NCBI GenBank assembly: GCA_019636755.1
Contig: JAHBWZ010000001.1
Location: forward strand, 620,001 to 684,000
DNA: 64,000 nucleotides
Direction: 5' to 3'
DNA from: Phycisphaeraceae bacterium
Lineage (GTDB): Bacteria > Planctomycetota > Phycisphaerae > Phycisphaerales > SM1A02
This document shows, piece by piece, positions 31,136-39,918 of the stretch; the stretch's first letter is position 1, and every line of letters starts with the position of its first letter. Made by a program: the position numbers and the translations under genes. Under the pieces are notes generated by a model, which was not told the DNA's origin, did not search any database, and saw only the letters and a list, made by a program, of their open reading frames with translations.

Positions 31136-33181
31136 ATGAGAACCGCTTGCATCCGAACCGCGCTCCTGGGAACCATCCTCCAGGCGGGCCTGCTCGCCGG
31201 CTGCGGAGGCGGCGAACCGTCCGGGTCCACCGCACAACCGGGGACGGCGCGACCTGTCCGCACGAGTACCGACGGCGCCGCCGGCCTGCCGGTCGATGCC
31301 CGCAAGGTCATGCAGGAACGCAATCTCTCCCCGGACGACGTCACGGCGGCGCTTCGCACGTACATGCCGAGCGGCCGCCACGACGACTTCCTCATGTTCG
31401 CCTCCTCCGGTCACGCGGGACAGGTGATCGTCATCGGGCTTCCTTCGATGCGCATCCTGCGGACCATCGCCGTCTACACGCCCGAATCCTGGCAGGGCTG
31501 GGGGTTCGGCGCCGGCAATGACGTGATCGCGGCCGGCGCGGTGGACGGCAAGGTCATGACCTGGGGCGACACGCACCACCCCGGCCTCAGCCGCACGAAG
31601 GGCGAGTACGACGGCCAGTGGCTGTTCATCGCGGACAAGGCGCACGCCCGGATGGCGGTGATCGATCTGCGCGACTTCGAGACGAAGCAGATCGTCAAGA
31701 ACCCGATCGCGATCAGCGACCACGGCGGCGCCTTCGCGACGCCGGACACCGACTACATCATCCAGGGTGGCCAGTACGGCCATCCCCTCGCGTGGGAGTA
31801 CGCCGACATCGAGGAGTACGACACGCGCTATCGCGGCCATGCCACGTTCTGGAAGTTCGACCGCCAGCGCGGCCGCATCGACGTGGAGAATTCATTCGCC
31901 CTGGAACTGCCTCCCTACTGGCAGGACCTCTTCCAGGTCGGATGGGGACCGAGCGACGGCTGGTCGTTCGGCAACTCCATCAACACCGAACGCTACACCG
32001 GCGGCATCGAGAAGGGCCGCCCGCCCTTCGAATCCGGCGTCTCGCAGAGCGACACGGACTACCTGCACATCATCAACTGGCGGGCCGCCGAGAAGGCGTT
32101 CCGGGACGGGAAGTTCACGCGCGTGAACGGCTTCCCGGTGCTCACGCTCGATACGCTGAAGAAGGAGAACATCCTCTACTTCGCACCGGAACCCAAGAGT
32201 CCGCACGGCGTCGACGTCGCCCCGGGCGGCGACTTCATGGTCGTCTCCGGCAAACTGGATCCGCACGTGACCGTCTACAGCTTCGCGAAGATCCAGCAGG
32301 CGATCGCCGCGAAGAACTGGTCTCTCGATCCCTACGGCATCCCGGTGCTGGATTTCGACGCCGTGGTCGAGGCGCGGGTCGAACTCGGCCTCGGACCGCT
32401 GCACACCCAGTTCGACCAGCAGGGCTATGCATACACCTCTCTCTTCCTCGACAGCGCCGTCGCACGATGGACGCTGGGCGGCCCCTACGAGAAACTGAAC
32501 CCCGACCGTCCCTGGTCGCTCATCGGCAAGACGCCCGTCCATTACAACATCGGCCATCTCGCGGTCCCGCACGGCGACACGCCGAAGCCCGAGGGCAGGT
32601 ATCTCGTCGCACTCAACAAGTGGTCGATCGACCGGTTCGCCCCGGTGGGCCCGCTGCTCCCGCAGAATCTCCAGCTCCTGGACATCGCCAACACCGGCGC
32701 GAACATGAAGCTGCTCTACGACATGCCCATGGGCATCGGTGAACCGCACTATGCGCAGATCATCCGCGCCGACCTTCTGAAGCCGTGGAATGCGTATCCG
32801 GAGATCGGCTGGGATCCCCATACGCAGGCGGTCAGTCCGCACGCCCCGAAGCAGGGCGACGAGAAGATCGTCCGCCGCGACGAACGGACGGTCGAGGTGT
32901 TCATGACCGCGATCCGGAGTCACTTCAAGCCGGAGCACGTCGAGGTGCTGGAGGGCGATCGTGTCATCTGGCACGTCACGAGCGTCGAGCGCGCGCTGGA
33001 CGCGGTTCACGGCTTCATGCTCCCCGGATTCAACATCATGCTGAGCATCGAGCCGGGCGAGTACCAGCGATTCGAGTTCACCGCGGACAAGGCGGGTGTC
33101 TACCCCTTCTACTGCACGGAGTTCTGCTCTGCGCTGCACCTGGAAATGATGGGGTACTTCTTCGTCCGTCCCCGTTCCTGA
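31136..33181 (+). CDS. nosZ: Nitrous oxide reductase, clade II (Sec-type, lipoprotein)
   Basis: 681 residues; reduces N2O to N2 in the periplasm. The leader is a Sec lipoprotein signal (ILQAGLLAGCGGG) without twin arginines, the mark of clade II NosZ. The seven-bladed propeller holds CuZ ligands, beginning with WGDTHHPGLSRTKGEYDGQW and later ISDHGGAF, SPHGVDVAPG, GLGPLHTQFD and PVHYNIGHLAVPHGD. The C-terminal cupredoxin has the CuA motif CTEFCSALHLEM: Cys660, Cys664, His668, Met671, with a further His in DAVHGFMLPG. All expected copper ligands appear present, so it should be active. A strong hairpin follows 17 bases after the stop. Confidence 0.95.
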   Translation: MRTACIRTALLGTILQAGLLAGCGGGEPSGSTAQPGTARPVRTSTDGAAGLPVDARKVMQERNLSPDDVTAALRTYMPSGRHDDFLMFASSGHAGQVIVIGLPSMRILRTIAVYTPESWQGWGFGAGNDVIAAGAVDGKVMTWGDTHHPGLSRTKGEYDGQWLFIADKAHARMAVIDLRDFETKQIVKNPIAISDHGGAFATPDTDYIIQGGQYGHPLAWEYADIEEYDTRYRGHATFWKFDRQRGRIDVENSFALELPPYWQDLFQVGWGPSDGWSFGNSINTERYTGGIEKGRPPFESGVSQSDTDYLHIINWRAAEKAFRDGKFTRVNGFPVLTLDTLKKENILYFAPEPKSPHGVDVAPGGDFMVVSGKLDPHVTVYSFAKIQQAIAAKNWSLDPYGIPVLDFDAVVEARVELGLGPLHTQFDQQGYAYTSLFLDSAVARWTLGGPYEKLNPDRPWSLIGKTPVHYNIGHLAVPHGDTPKPEGRYLVALNKWSIDRFAPVGPLLPQNLQLLDIANTGANMKLLYDMPMGIGEPHYAQIIRADLLKPWNAYPEIGWDPHTQAVSPHAPKQGDEKIVRRDERTVEVFMTAIRSHFKPEHVEVLEGDRVIWHVTSVERALDAVHGFMLPGFNIMLSIEPGEYQRFEFTADKAGVYPFYCTEFCSALHLEMMGYFFVRPRS

Positions 33182-33198
33182 CCGTTCCTCCTCCCTGG

Positions 33199-33235
33199 GC
33201 GGGGGGAGGGCGGCCCGTCGCCGCTCTCCCCCCGC
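33199..33235 (+). terminator. 16-bp hairpin between nosZ and nosD
   Basis: Bases 33199-33214 pair with 33220-33235 around loop CCGTC, with a single G-U wobble. It starts 17 bases after nosZ. No U run follows, so partial termination or 3'-end stabilisation of nosZ mRNA is likely. Confidence 0.6.
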
Positions 33236-33331
33236 ACGCACGCGGGTCGCCGATCTCCGATCGCGTCCCGCTCCCGCCCACCCGATCGGCGCCCCGCGCG
33301 CCGGACCCGGACCGGCGACCGGGAGTCCGTC

Positions 33332-35521
33332 ATGAAGTCCCGACTGTTCACTGCCATCTTCGGACCACGCGTGCCTGCGCAGGAATCGGCGGCGCGGCGG
33401 TCCCGGTATGCGATCCCGACCGTCCTGCTCTGCATCGCCGCGGCGCTGCTCGTCGCATCATTCACGCAGACATGGTGGCGCATGACGCTGCACGCCCCGC
33501 AGTACCCGAAGGGACTGCACGTCCAGGCCTACCTCAACCGCCTGGAGGGTGATGTCCGCGAAATCGATAATCTCAATCACTACATCGGCATGCGTCCGCT
33601 CAACGAGGCGGCGCAGCTCGAGCGGAAGTCCTCGCTTCTGCTCATCATCGCGCTGGGCTCGCTCGTCCTGGGCGCCTCGGCGATCCACTCCCGCTGGTCG
33701 GTGATCGTGGTCGCACCCGCGTTCCTGTTCCCCGCCGGCTTCCTAATCGACCTGCACCTCTGGCTGCACCACTTCGGGCAGAACCTGGACCCGACCGCGG
33801 CGCTCTCGAGTTCGGTCAGGCCCTTCACTCCACCCGTGCTCGGTGAGGGCGTCGTCGGGAACTTCCGCACGACCGCCGCGGTGGACGTCGGCTGGTGGAT
33901 GGCGGTCGCGGCTTCCGCCGTGATTCTCGCCGCCCTCTGGTTCCACCGCCGCGCCTACAAGCCGCTCGTCGATGCCGCACGCGCCCGCGCGGAGCGTGCC
34001 GGCATGACACCGAAGGACGCGCGCGCATCGCACGCGCCGACGGCACCGTCCCGCTCGATCCCGGGCCTCCTGCCGCTGCTCACGATGCTCGTCGCCTTCG
34101 CCGCCCGGGGACCTGCGGAGGCCACGGCGCAGACCCCGATCGTCGACGACGCCGCGCACGCCGCGCCGTCGCGCCTCCAGGCCGGCGCCGTCGTGCTTCC
34201 GAGTCCGCTGCAGCCGCACATCGCCGACGCATCACCGGGGTCCACGATCGTGCTCCCGCCGGGCATCCACCGAGGGACCCTCGTCGTGGACCGCCCGCTG
34301 CACATCCGGGCCGACGGTCTGGTGATCCTGGACGGCGACCACCGCGGTGACGTGCTGCGCATCACCGCCCCCGATGTCACCATCGAGGGCCTGGTGATCC
34401 GCGGCAGCGGCCGCACCGTCGATCGCGACAATCACGGCGTCCTCGTCCTCGCGCCCCGGTGCACCATCGTGGACAACCGCCTCGAGGACGTCCTGTTCGG
34501 CATCGGTCTCGAGGAGGCCTCCGACAGCGTGATCCGGAACAACCGGATCCAGGGCGCGGACCTGCACATCGCCCGCCGGGGCGACGGCATCCGCCTCTGG
34601 TCGAGCCACGACACCACGGTCGAATCCAACCACGTGGAGCGCGTGCGCGACCTGGTGGTCTGGTACTCCGATCGCGTCACGATCCGGGACAACACGGTCG
34701 TCGGCAGCCGCTACGGACTCCATTTCATGTACTGCCATGACAACGTGCTCGAGGAGAACGTGCTCCGGAACAACTCCGTCGGTGCGTTCCTCATGTACAG
34801 CCGGCAGCTCACCGTGCGCCGCAACATCCTCGCGACCAGCCGCGGTCCGAGCGGCTACGGCCTGGGGCTGAAGGACATCCAGGGTGTCGTCGTGGCGCAC
34901 AACGTCTTCGCCGGGAATCGGATCGGCGCCTACATCGACAACCCGCCGGTCACCCTTCCCGTCCGGGACCGTTACGAAGGCAACCTGTTCGTGTCGAACG
35001 ACATCGGCATCCTCTTCCAGCCCACCACCCGGTTCACGGTCTTCACCGCCAACAGCCTCATCGAGAACGGCCAGCAGGTGGCCCTGACCGGCGGCGGCGA
35101 ACTGCGCGACAATCACTTCTCCGAGGATGGCCGCGGCAACTTCTGGAGCGACTACCGCGGCGTCGACCGGTCCGGCGACGGCATCGGCGATGCGCCGTAC
35201 CTCGCGGAGAGCCTCTGGGACAGCCTTGTCGATCGGGAGCCGATCCTCCGACTCTTCCTCCACACGCCGATGCAGCAGGCGGTCGAACTGGCCGCCCGCG
35301 CGTTCCCCGTGGTCCGCCCGCGTCCGCTCCTCTCGGACGACGCGCCGCTGATGCGCCCCGTCCTGACCGCTCTGCCCGCGCCGCCGCCGCGTGCCACGGG
35401 CGGCACCCGCGTGCTGGCGGCCGTTCTCCTCCTGCTGTCCGCCATGGCCCTCTCTGCGGGACGGCCGATCCACCCGAGGACGCCACTGACCAGGCCGCGC
35501 CGGCCGGGAGCGACCCGATGA
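33332..35521 (+). CDS. nosD: Fusion of a nos-cluster membrane protein with NosD copper-loading protein
   Basis: 729 residues. Part 1 (1-225) is a membrane domain with helices near 28-45, 101-118, 122-140 and 188-204 and a loop motif LHAPQYPKGL, which I associate with separate small membrane proteins in clade II nos clusters. Part 2 begins with a hydrophobic stretch (LLPLLTMLVAFAARG, near 246-260) resembling a former NosD signal peptide. The NosD beta-helix follows from about 290 to 650, with repeated rungs such as NRLEDVLFGIGLEEASDSVI and NTVVGSRYGLHFMYCHDNVL. A C-terminal helix sits near 690. NosD supplies copper/sulfur for CuZ maturation. nosF overlaps its end by 4 bases. Confidence 0.88.
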   Translation: MKSRLFTAIFGPRVPAQESAARRSRYAIPTVLLCIAAALLVASFTQTWWRMTLHAPQYPKGLHVQAYLNRLEGDVREIDNLNHYIGMRPLNEAAQLERKSSLLLIIALGSLVLGASAIHSRWSVIVVAPAFLFPAGFLIDLHLWLHHFGQNLDPTAALSSSVRPFTPPVLGEGVVGNFRTTAAVDVGWWMAVAASAVILAALWFHRRAYKPLVDAARARAERAGMTPKDARASHAPTAPSRSIPGLLPLLTMLVAFAARGPAEATAQTPIVDDAAHAAPSRLQAGAVVLPSPLQPHIADASPGSTIVLPPGIHRGTLVVDRPLHIRADGLVILDGDHRGDVLRITAPDVTIEGLVIRGSGRTVDRDNHGVLVLAPRCTIVDNRLEDVLFGIGLEEASDSVIRNNRIQGADLHIARRGDGIRLWSSHDTTVESNHVERVRDLVVWYSDRVTIRDNTVVGSRYGLHFMYCHDNVLEENVLRNNSVGAFLMYSRQLTVRRNILATSRGPSGYGLGLKDIQGVVVAHNVFAGNRIGAYIDNPPVTLPVRDRYEGNLFVSNDIGILFQPTTRFTVFTANSLIENGQQVALTGGGELRDNHFSEDGRGNFWSDYRGVDRSGDGIGDAPYLAESLWDSLVDREPILRLFLHTPMQQAVELAARAFPVVRPRPLLSDDAPLMRPVLTALPAPPPRATGGTRVLAAVLLLLSAMALSAGRPIHPRTPLTRPRRPGATR

Positions 35522-36432
35522 TCACGATCCGTCATGTCACGCGCCGTTTCGGATGCTTCACCGCCGTCGACGACGTCTCGCTCCACGTCGAACGCGGCGC
35601 CTCGCTGGCGCTCTGGGGCGCGAACGGTGCAGGAAAGACCACGCTGCTCCGCTGCGTCCTCGGCCTGCTCCGCTTCGAGGGCCGGATCGAGATCGACGGC
35701 ATGGACGTGCGCTCCCGGGGCAAGGACGTCCGGCGACTCATCGGATACGTCCCGCAGGAGGTCGCACTGCACGACGACCTGCGGCTCATCGAGGCCGTGA
35801 CCTTCGTTGCCCGGCTGCGCCGCTGCGACGGCCCGGAGACGGTCGAGGCCCTCCGGACCGTCGGCCTGGACGCCCATGCACAGAAGCGCATCGGCGAGTG
35901 CTCCGGCGGCATGCGGCAGCGCTGCGCGCTGGCGCTCGCGCTGCTCGGCGATCCGCCCGTCCTCGTCATGGACGAACTCACGTCGAACCTGGACAGCGCC
36001 GCGCAGGGCTCGTTCCTGGAACTCCTGCATGATCAGAAGAAAGCGGGTCGCACCATCCTGTTCACATCGCATCGCCACCACGAGGTCGAGGCACTCGCCG
36101 ATCGCGTCGCACTGCTGCGGGACGGACGTCTGGAGCGACTCTGCGCGCCGCAGGCGATGGCGGACGAACTCGGACTGCGTGCCTCCGTGCGGCTCTACCT
36201 GCCGCCGGACCGCATCGACGACGCGATCGCGGCGCTCGCCACGCATGGATACAGCGCCCAGCGCAACGGCGTGAGCATCGCCGTCGAGACGCCGCTGCGG
36301 CAGAAGGGCACGCCCCTGCGGCTGCTTGCCCTGGCGTCTATCCCGGTCCACGACTTCGAACTCCAGGGCGACGCGAACAGCGGCGGTGACCCGTCCCATG
36401 GCCGCGATCCCTCCGGATGCGCCGTTCACTGA
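35518..36432 (+). CDS. nosF: NosF, ABC transporter ATPase for CuZ maturation
   Basis: 304 residues. Walker A LWGANGAGKTTLL, signature CSGGMRQRCALALALLG, Walker B VLVMDELTSNLD (the catalytic Glu is present after Asp) and switch His in LFTSHRHHEVEAL. A C-terminal 80-residue domain precedes a short His/Gly-rich tail. NosF powers the NosDFY complex that feeds sulfur/copper to NosZ. ATG 35518 overlaps the nosD stop; nosY starts 12 bases after. Confidence 0.93.
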   Translation: MITIRHVTRRFGCFTAVDDVSLHVERGASLALWGANGAGKTTLLRCVLGLLRFEGRIEIDGMDVRSRGKDVRRLIGYVPQEVALHDDLRLIEAVTFVARLRRCDGPETVEALRTVGLDAHAQKRIGECSGGMRQRCALALALLGDPPVLVMDELTSNLDSAAQGSFLELLHDQKKAGRTILFTSHRHHEVEALADRVALLRDGRLERLCAPQAMADELGLRASVRLYLPPDRIDDAIAALATHGYSAQRNGVSIAVETPLRQKGTPLRLLALASIPVHDFELQGDANSGGDPSHGRDPSGCAVH

Positions 36433-36444
36433 AGGAGCCGACCG

Positions 36445-37332
36445 ATGTCCGCCGACACCGCCACGCCCCATCCGACCGTTCGCCTGGCGCCGCTTCCGCG
36501 GCTCTCGCCGGGCACCGTCCTTCTGCTGGCCCGCAAGGAGATCCGCGACGCGCTGCGCAACCGCTGGTTCCTCCTCTATGCCCTGGCCTTCACGCTGCTG
36601 GCGCTGGCCCTCTCGCTGCTGGCCACCGCGGGCACCGGCTTCGAGGGTGCCTCCGGCTTCGGACGGACCGCGGCCAGCCTGATCAACCTGGTGCTGCTGA
36701 TCGTGCCGCTGATGGCGCTGACGGCCGGCGCCGTCAGCATCGCCGGCGAGCGCGAGCGCGGGACGCTCGCCTACCTGCTTGCCCAGCCGATCTCGCGCCT
36801 GGAGCTGCTGCTGGGCAAGTTCGTCGGACTTGCCACGTCTCTCGGCGCCGCCATCGCCCTCGGCTTCGGTGTCAGCGCCCTGGTCATGGCGATGCGCGGC
36901 GAGTCCGCGGACATCGGCGCATGCCTTCGCCTGGTCGGACTCTCCACCGTCCTCGGCCTGGCGATGCTCGCCGTCGGCCTCGTCGTCTCCACGCTCGCAC
37001 GGCGCAGCGCGGCCGGACTGGGGGTCGCCGTTTCCCTGTGGCTTGCGTTCGTCTTCGCCGGCGATCTCGGTCTCATGGGCAGTGCCATCGTGTTCCAGCT
37101 GCGGCCGGGCGAACTGTTCCACCTGTCACTGCTCAACCCGCTCCAGGTCTTCCGCATGAGTTCCCTGGAGAGCGTGAACGCCACCCTGGACCTGCTCGGC
37201 CCGGCCGGCGTCTTCGCGATGCAGGAGTACCCGCGGGCGCTGCCGTGGCTGTTCGGCAGTGCACTCGTCGCGTGGATCGCGGCGCCGCTGGCGCTTGCGT
37301 CCGTCGTGCTGGCGCGAAGGAGCACGCCGTGA
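36445..37332 (+). CDS. nosY: NosY, ABC-2 type permease
   Basis: 295 residues, six predicted helices, e.g. WFLLYALAFTLLALALSLLA, SLINLVLLIVPLMALTAGAV and LGLAMLAVGLVVSTLARRSA. ERERGTLAYLLAQPISRLEL is the ABC-2 coupling region. The region ending NPLQVFRMSSLESVN is typical of NosY. Partner of NosF and NosD. nosL starts within its stop codon. Confidence 0.92.
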   Translation: MSADTATPHPTVRLAPLPRLSPGTVLLLARKEIRDALRNRWFLLYALAFTLLALALSLLATAGTGFEGASGFGRTAASLINLVLLIVPLMALTAGAVSIAGERERGTLAYLLAQPISRLELLLGKFVGLATSLGAAIALGFGVSALVMAMRGESADIGACLRLVGLSTVLGLAMLAVGLVVSTLARRSAAGLGVAVSLWLAFVFAGDLGLMGSAIVFQLRPGELFHLSLLNPLQVFRMSSLESVNATLDLLGPAGVFAMQEYPRALPWLFGSALVAWIAAPLALASVVLARRSTP

Positions 37333-37967
37333 ATCGCGCACCACGGCCCGAGGAAACCTCCCGATCCGCGTCATCCCGGCAGGCCGCGGTGTGGTCGGCG
37401 TTCCCGCCCCTGCGGTCCCTGCTGCGCCTGCTGCTCCTGCTGCCCGTGGCATCCTGCGGACGCGGCGAGGACATCACGCCGCCTGTCGTCCTCTTCGGCG
37501 AGCACGAGTGTGACGTCTGCCGCATGATCATCAGCGACGACCGCTTTGCCGCGTCCGCCCTGCGTCTCGACGCCCGCGGGCGGACGGAGCCCGTGCGATT
37601 CGACGACATCGGCTGCCTGCTGGAGTACGAGCGCCTGCCGGGTGTCCCGCCCCTCCTCGCCCGCTGGGTCAGCGACCAGGCGACGACGCGCTGGATCGAC
37701 GCCGACACCGCGTACTACGTCCACAGCCGGCTCATTCATACGCCCATGGCCTTCGGACTTGCGGCGTTCGGCGACCCGGACGACGCGGACGCCCTGCGCC
37801 GCGCGACCGACGGAACCGGCATGACGCTCGACGCCGCACGGGCGCTGCATGCCGCGGGCAGGCTCGCCATTCCATGGCTCGATGACGCGACCGACGATCC
37901 ATCCGACGCGGAAGACGCCGGCCATGAACGCCACCGGCCGGCCGGCATGACAGGTTCACGACCATGA
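37329..37967 (+). CDS. nosL: NosL, copper-binding lipoprotein
   Basis: 212 residues. Lipoprotein signal LLRLLLLLPVASCGRGE. Immediately after comes FGEHECDVCRMIISDDRFAA, with the NosL CDxCRM motif that binds Cu(I) for NosZ. The rest follows the family: RFDDIGCLLEYERL, TTRWIDADTAYYVHS, THTPMAFGLAAF-like HTPMAFGLAAF. GTG 37329 overlaps the nosY stop (GTGA). A 35-residue acidic/His tail is extra. The next gene overlaps it by 4 bases. Confidence 0.92.
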   Translation: MNRAPRPEETSRSASSRQAAVWSAFPPLRSLLRLLLLLPVASCGRGEDITPPVVLFGEHECDVCRMIISDDRFAASALRLDARGRTEPVRFDDIGCLLEYERLPGVPPLLARWVSDQATTRWIDADTAYYVHSRLIHTPMAFGLAAFGDPDDADALRRATDGTGMTLDAARALHAAGRLAIPWLDDATDDPSDAEDAGHERHRPAGMTGSRP

Positions 37968-39274
37968 TGCACGAACACGTCACCCACGCTCCGACAGCGT
38001 CTCCCGGTGCAGACCCGGCACCTGCGGCGGCCGGCCCTGCACCGCAGCCGTCGCCGCATGCCCACGCGGTCGCCGCGCTCGCGGATGACGTGGCGCACCA
38101 CTTCACGTCACGCGGCCACCAGTACGAGGCCGCCAAGCTCGGCATGTGGCTCTTTCTGGGAACCGAGTTCCTGCTGTTCGGCGGCCTGTTCTGCCTCTAT
38201 GCCGTGCTGCGCTACAACCACCCCGGCCTCTTCACATGGGCGTCGGAATACCTGAGCACGACGCTCGGCGCCATCAATACGGTGGTCCTCATCGTCAGCA
38301 GTCTCACGATGGCGCTCGCCGTCCGCGCCGCGCAGCTGGGCCACCGGCCCCTCCTGATCGTCATGCTCCTGCTGACGATCGGCTGCGGCGGCGGCTTCAT
38401 GGGGATCAAGTACATCGAGTACAGCGACAAGTTCGCGAAGCGGCTGATTCCCGGCCGCGCGTTCTACGTCGCGCCGGTCACCCCGCCCGCGGCGACCGCG
38501 CCGGAGGATGAGGCATTCGCCGCCGCCGCACCGCCCCCGTCCGTTCCCGTCGGTGACGCGACGAAGGGACGGTCGCTCTGGATGGCAACGTGCATGGGCT
38601 GCCACGGTGACCAGGGCCAGGGCATCCCGGGTCAGGGATTCGACCTGCGCGGCAGCGAGTTCGTCTCGTCGAAATCAGACGCGGAACTGGTGAACTTCAT
38701 CAGGCAGGGGCGCATGCCGTTCGACCCCGCCAGCCGGACGAAGATCCAGATGCCGGCGCGCGGCGGCAACCCGATGCTCAAGGACGGCGACCTGCTGGAC
38801 ATCGTCGCATTCATCCGGACGCTGCCTGCGGCGCCCGCGGTCGCGGCCGGCGGCGGCGACGGGGACCCGGCGGCAGCGGTCGAGGTCACCGGCCTCGACG
38901 CGGCCGGCGCCGCGCCGATGCCGCTGCCCCGCGCGTCGGCGCCGCGCGCGCCCTCCGGACCGTCCGGCATCGTTGCCGACTGGCCGGGCGCGTCCGGACC
39001 CGCAGCGCCGGCGCACGTGTTCGTCGATCCGCGGTCCGACCCGGCACGCCCGCCGAATGCGCATCTCTTCTTCGGCGTGTACTTCCTCATGACCGGACTC
39101 CACGGCGTCCACGTGGTTGCCGGCATGATCGCGATCGGGGTGCTGACGATCGGATCCGTCGCCGGTCGATACGGCGCCCGTTCGTTCACGCACATCGAAC
39201 TCGTGGGCCTCTACTGGCACGTCGTTGATCTCATCTGGATCTTCCTCTTCCCGCTGCTGTACCTGATCCATTGA
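37964..39274 (+). CDS. Cytochrome oxidase subunit III-like protein with an internal cytochrome c domain
   Basis: 436 residues. Helices near 58-82, 98-122 and 129-150 (KLGMWLFLGTEFLLFGGLFC; MGIKYIEYSDKF) and two C-terminal ones (AHLFFGVYFLMTGLHGVHVV; IELVGLYWHVVDLIWIFLFP) are those of short subunit III/NorE proteins. Between helices III and IV about 200 residues are inserted: a class I cytochrome c with heme site CMGCH (Cys210, Cys213, His214), RQGRMPFDP and probable axial Met263 in IQMP, then a Pro/Ala linker. No subunit I or II is nearby. It overlaps nosL by 4 bases, so it belongs to the nos operon and may carry electrons to NosZ; that role is inference. Confidence 0.85.
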   Translation: MMHEHVTHAPTASPGADPAPAAAGPAPQPSPHAHAVAALADDVAHHFTSRGHQYEAAKLGMWLFLGTEFLLFGGLFCLYAVLRYNHPGLFTWASEYLSTTLGAINTVVLIVSSLTMALAVRAAQLGHRPLLIVMLLLTIGCGGGFMGIKYIEYSDKFAKRLIPGRAFYVAPVTPPAATAPEDEAFAAAAPPPSVPVGDATKGRSLWMATCMGCHGDQGQGIPGQGFDLRGSEFVSSKSDAELVNFIRQGRMPFDPASRTKIQMPARGGNPMLKDGDLLDIVAFIRTLPAAPAVAAGGGDGDPAAAVEVTGLDAAGAAPMPLPRASAPRAPSGPSGIVADWPGASGPAAPAHVFVDPRSDPARPPNAHLFFGVYFLMTGLHGVHVVAGMIAIGVLTIGSVAGRYGARSFTHIELVGLYWHVVDLIWIFLFPLLYLIH

Positions 39275-39296
39275 CGCGCCGTCCGGAGACCGCTGG

Positions 39297-39746
39297 ATGA
39301 TCCACGCCCTGCTCGGGTACACGTGCACCGCCCTGCTGGTACTCGCATTCGTGGAGCGCCTGCTCCGGATGCGGTCGTCCGGCCGCATCACACCGGTCGG
39401 ACGCCCGGCCGTGACGGCGTCCGCCGCCCGCGCGGGCGCGGCACTGCTCCCCTCCGCCGCCAGCGCCGCGCTCCTCGTGACCGCAACCGGCGTGGTCGCG
39501 CTGCTCCGTGCCGCGGACGGTGATGGTGCCGAGCACCGGCCGCTCGGGCATGCCGTCATCGGGATGACCGCCGCGCTGGTGGTCGTGGGCGCCGCGATCC
39601 TTCGACCGGTCGCACGTCGCTGCGTCATGCGGGATGCCGGCGGGCGTCCGCCGGAGGCGCCTGCCGGCCTCGAGACGGCTGAACTCGTCGCGATCGGACT
39701 GGCGTGCATCCTCATGGTGGGAGCGATCGTGACGGGCCGCGCCTGA
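39297..39746 (+). CDS. Small membrane protein of the nos operon
   Basis: 149 residues, about four helices (MIHALLGYTCTALLVLAFVE; ALLPSAASAALLVTATGVVA; LGHAVIGMTAALVVVGAAIL; TAELVAIGLACILMVGAIVT). No heme or metal motif stands out. Starts 22 bases after the subunit III gene, so co-transcribed. No family recognised; an oxidase subunit IV-like role is possible by position only. Confidence 0.6.
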   Translation: MIHALLGYTCTALLVLAFVERLLRMRSSGRITPVGRPAVTASAARAGAALLPSAASAALLVTATGVVALLRAADGDGAEHRPLGHAVIGMTAALVVVGAAILRPVARRCVMRDAGGRPPEAPAGLETAELVAIGLACILMVGAIVTGRA

Positions 39747-39918
39747 GGTGACACCGGGACGCGTGGACCGCACGCGGTGTCGCCCGACGCACCGCGCACC
39801 CGCGGCGGCTATCCTCCCGCCTCCCCGGCAGGGTCAGCGTGCCGCGCCGGGAGCCGCCTGCCGCCGGACCGCCCGGAGGGAAACCGCGCATGCACCCGGA
39901 CACGGACGGACATTCCTC

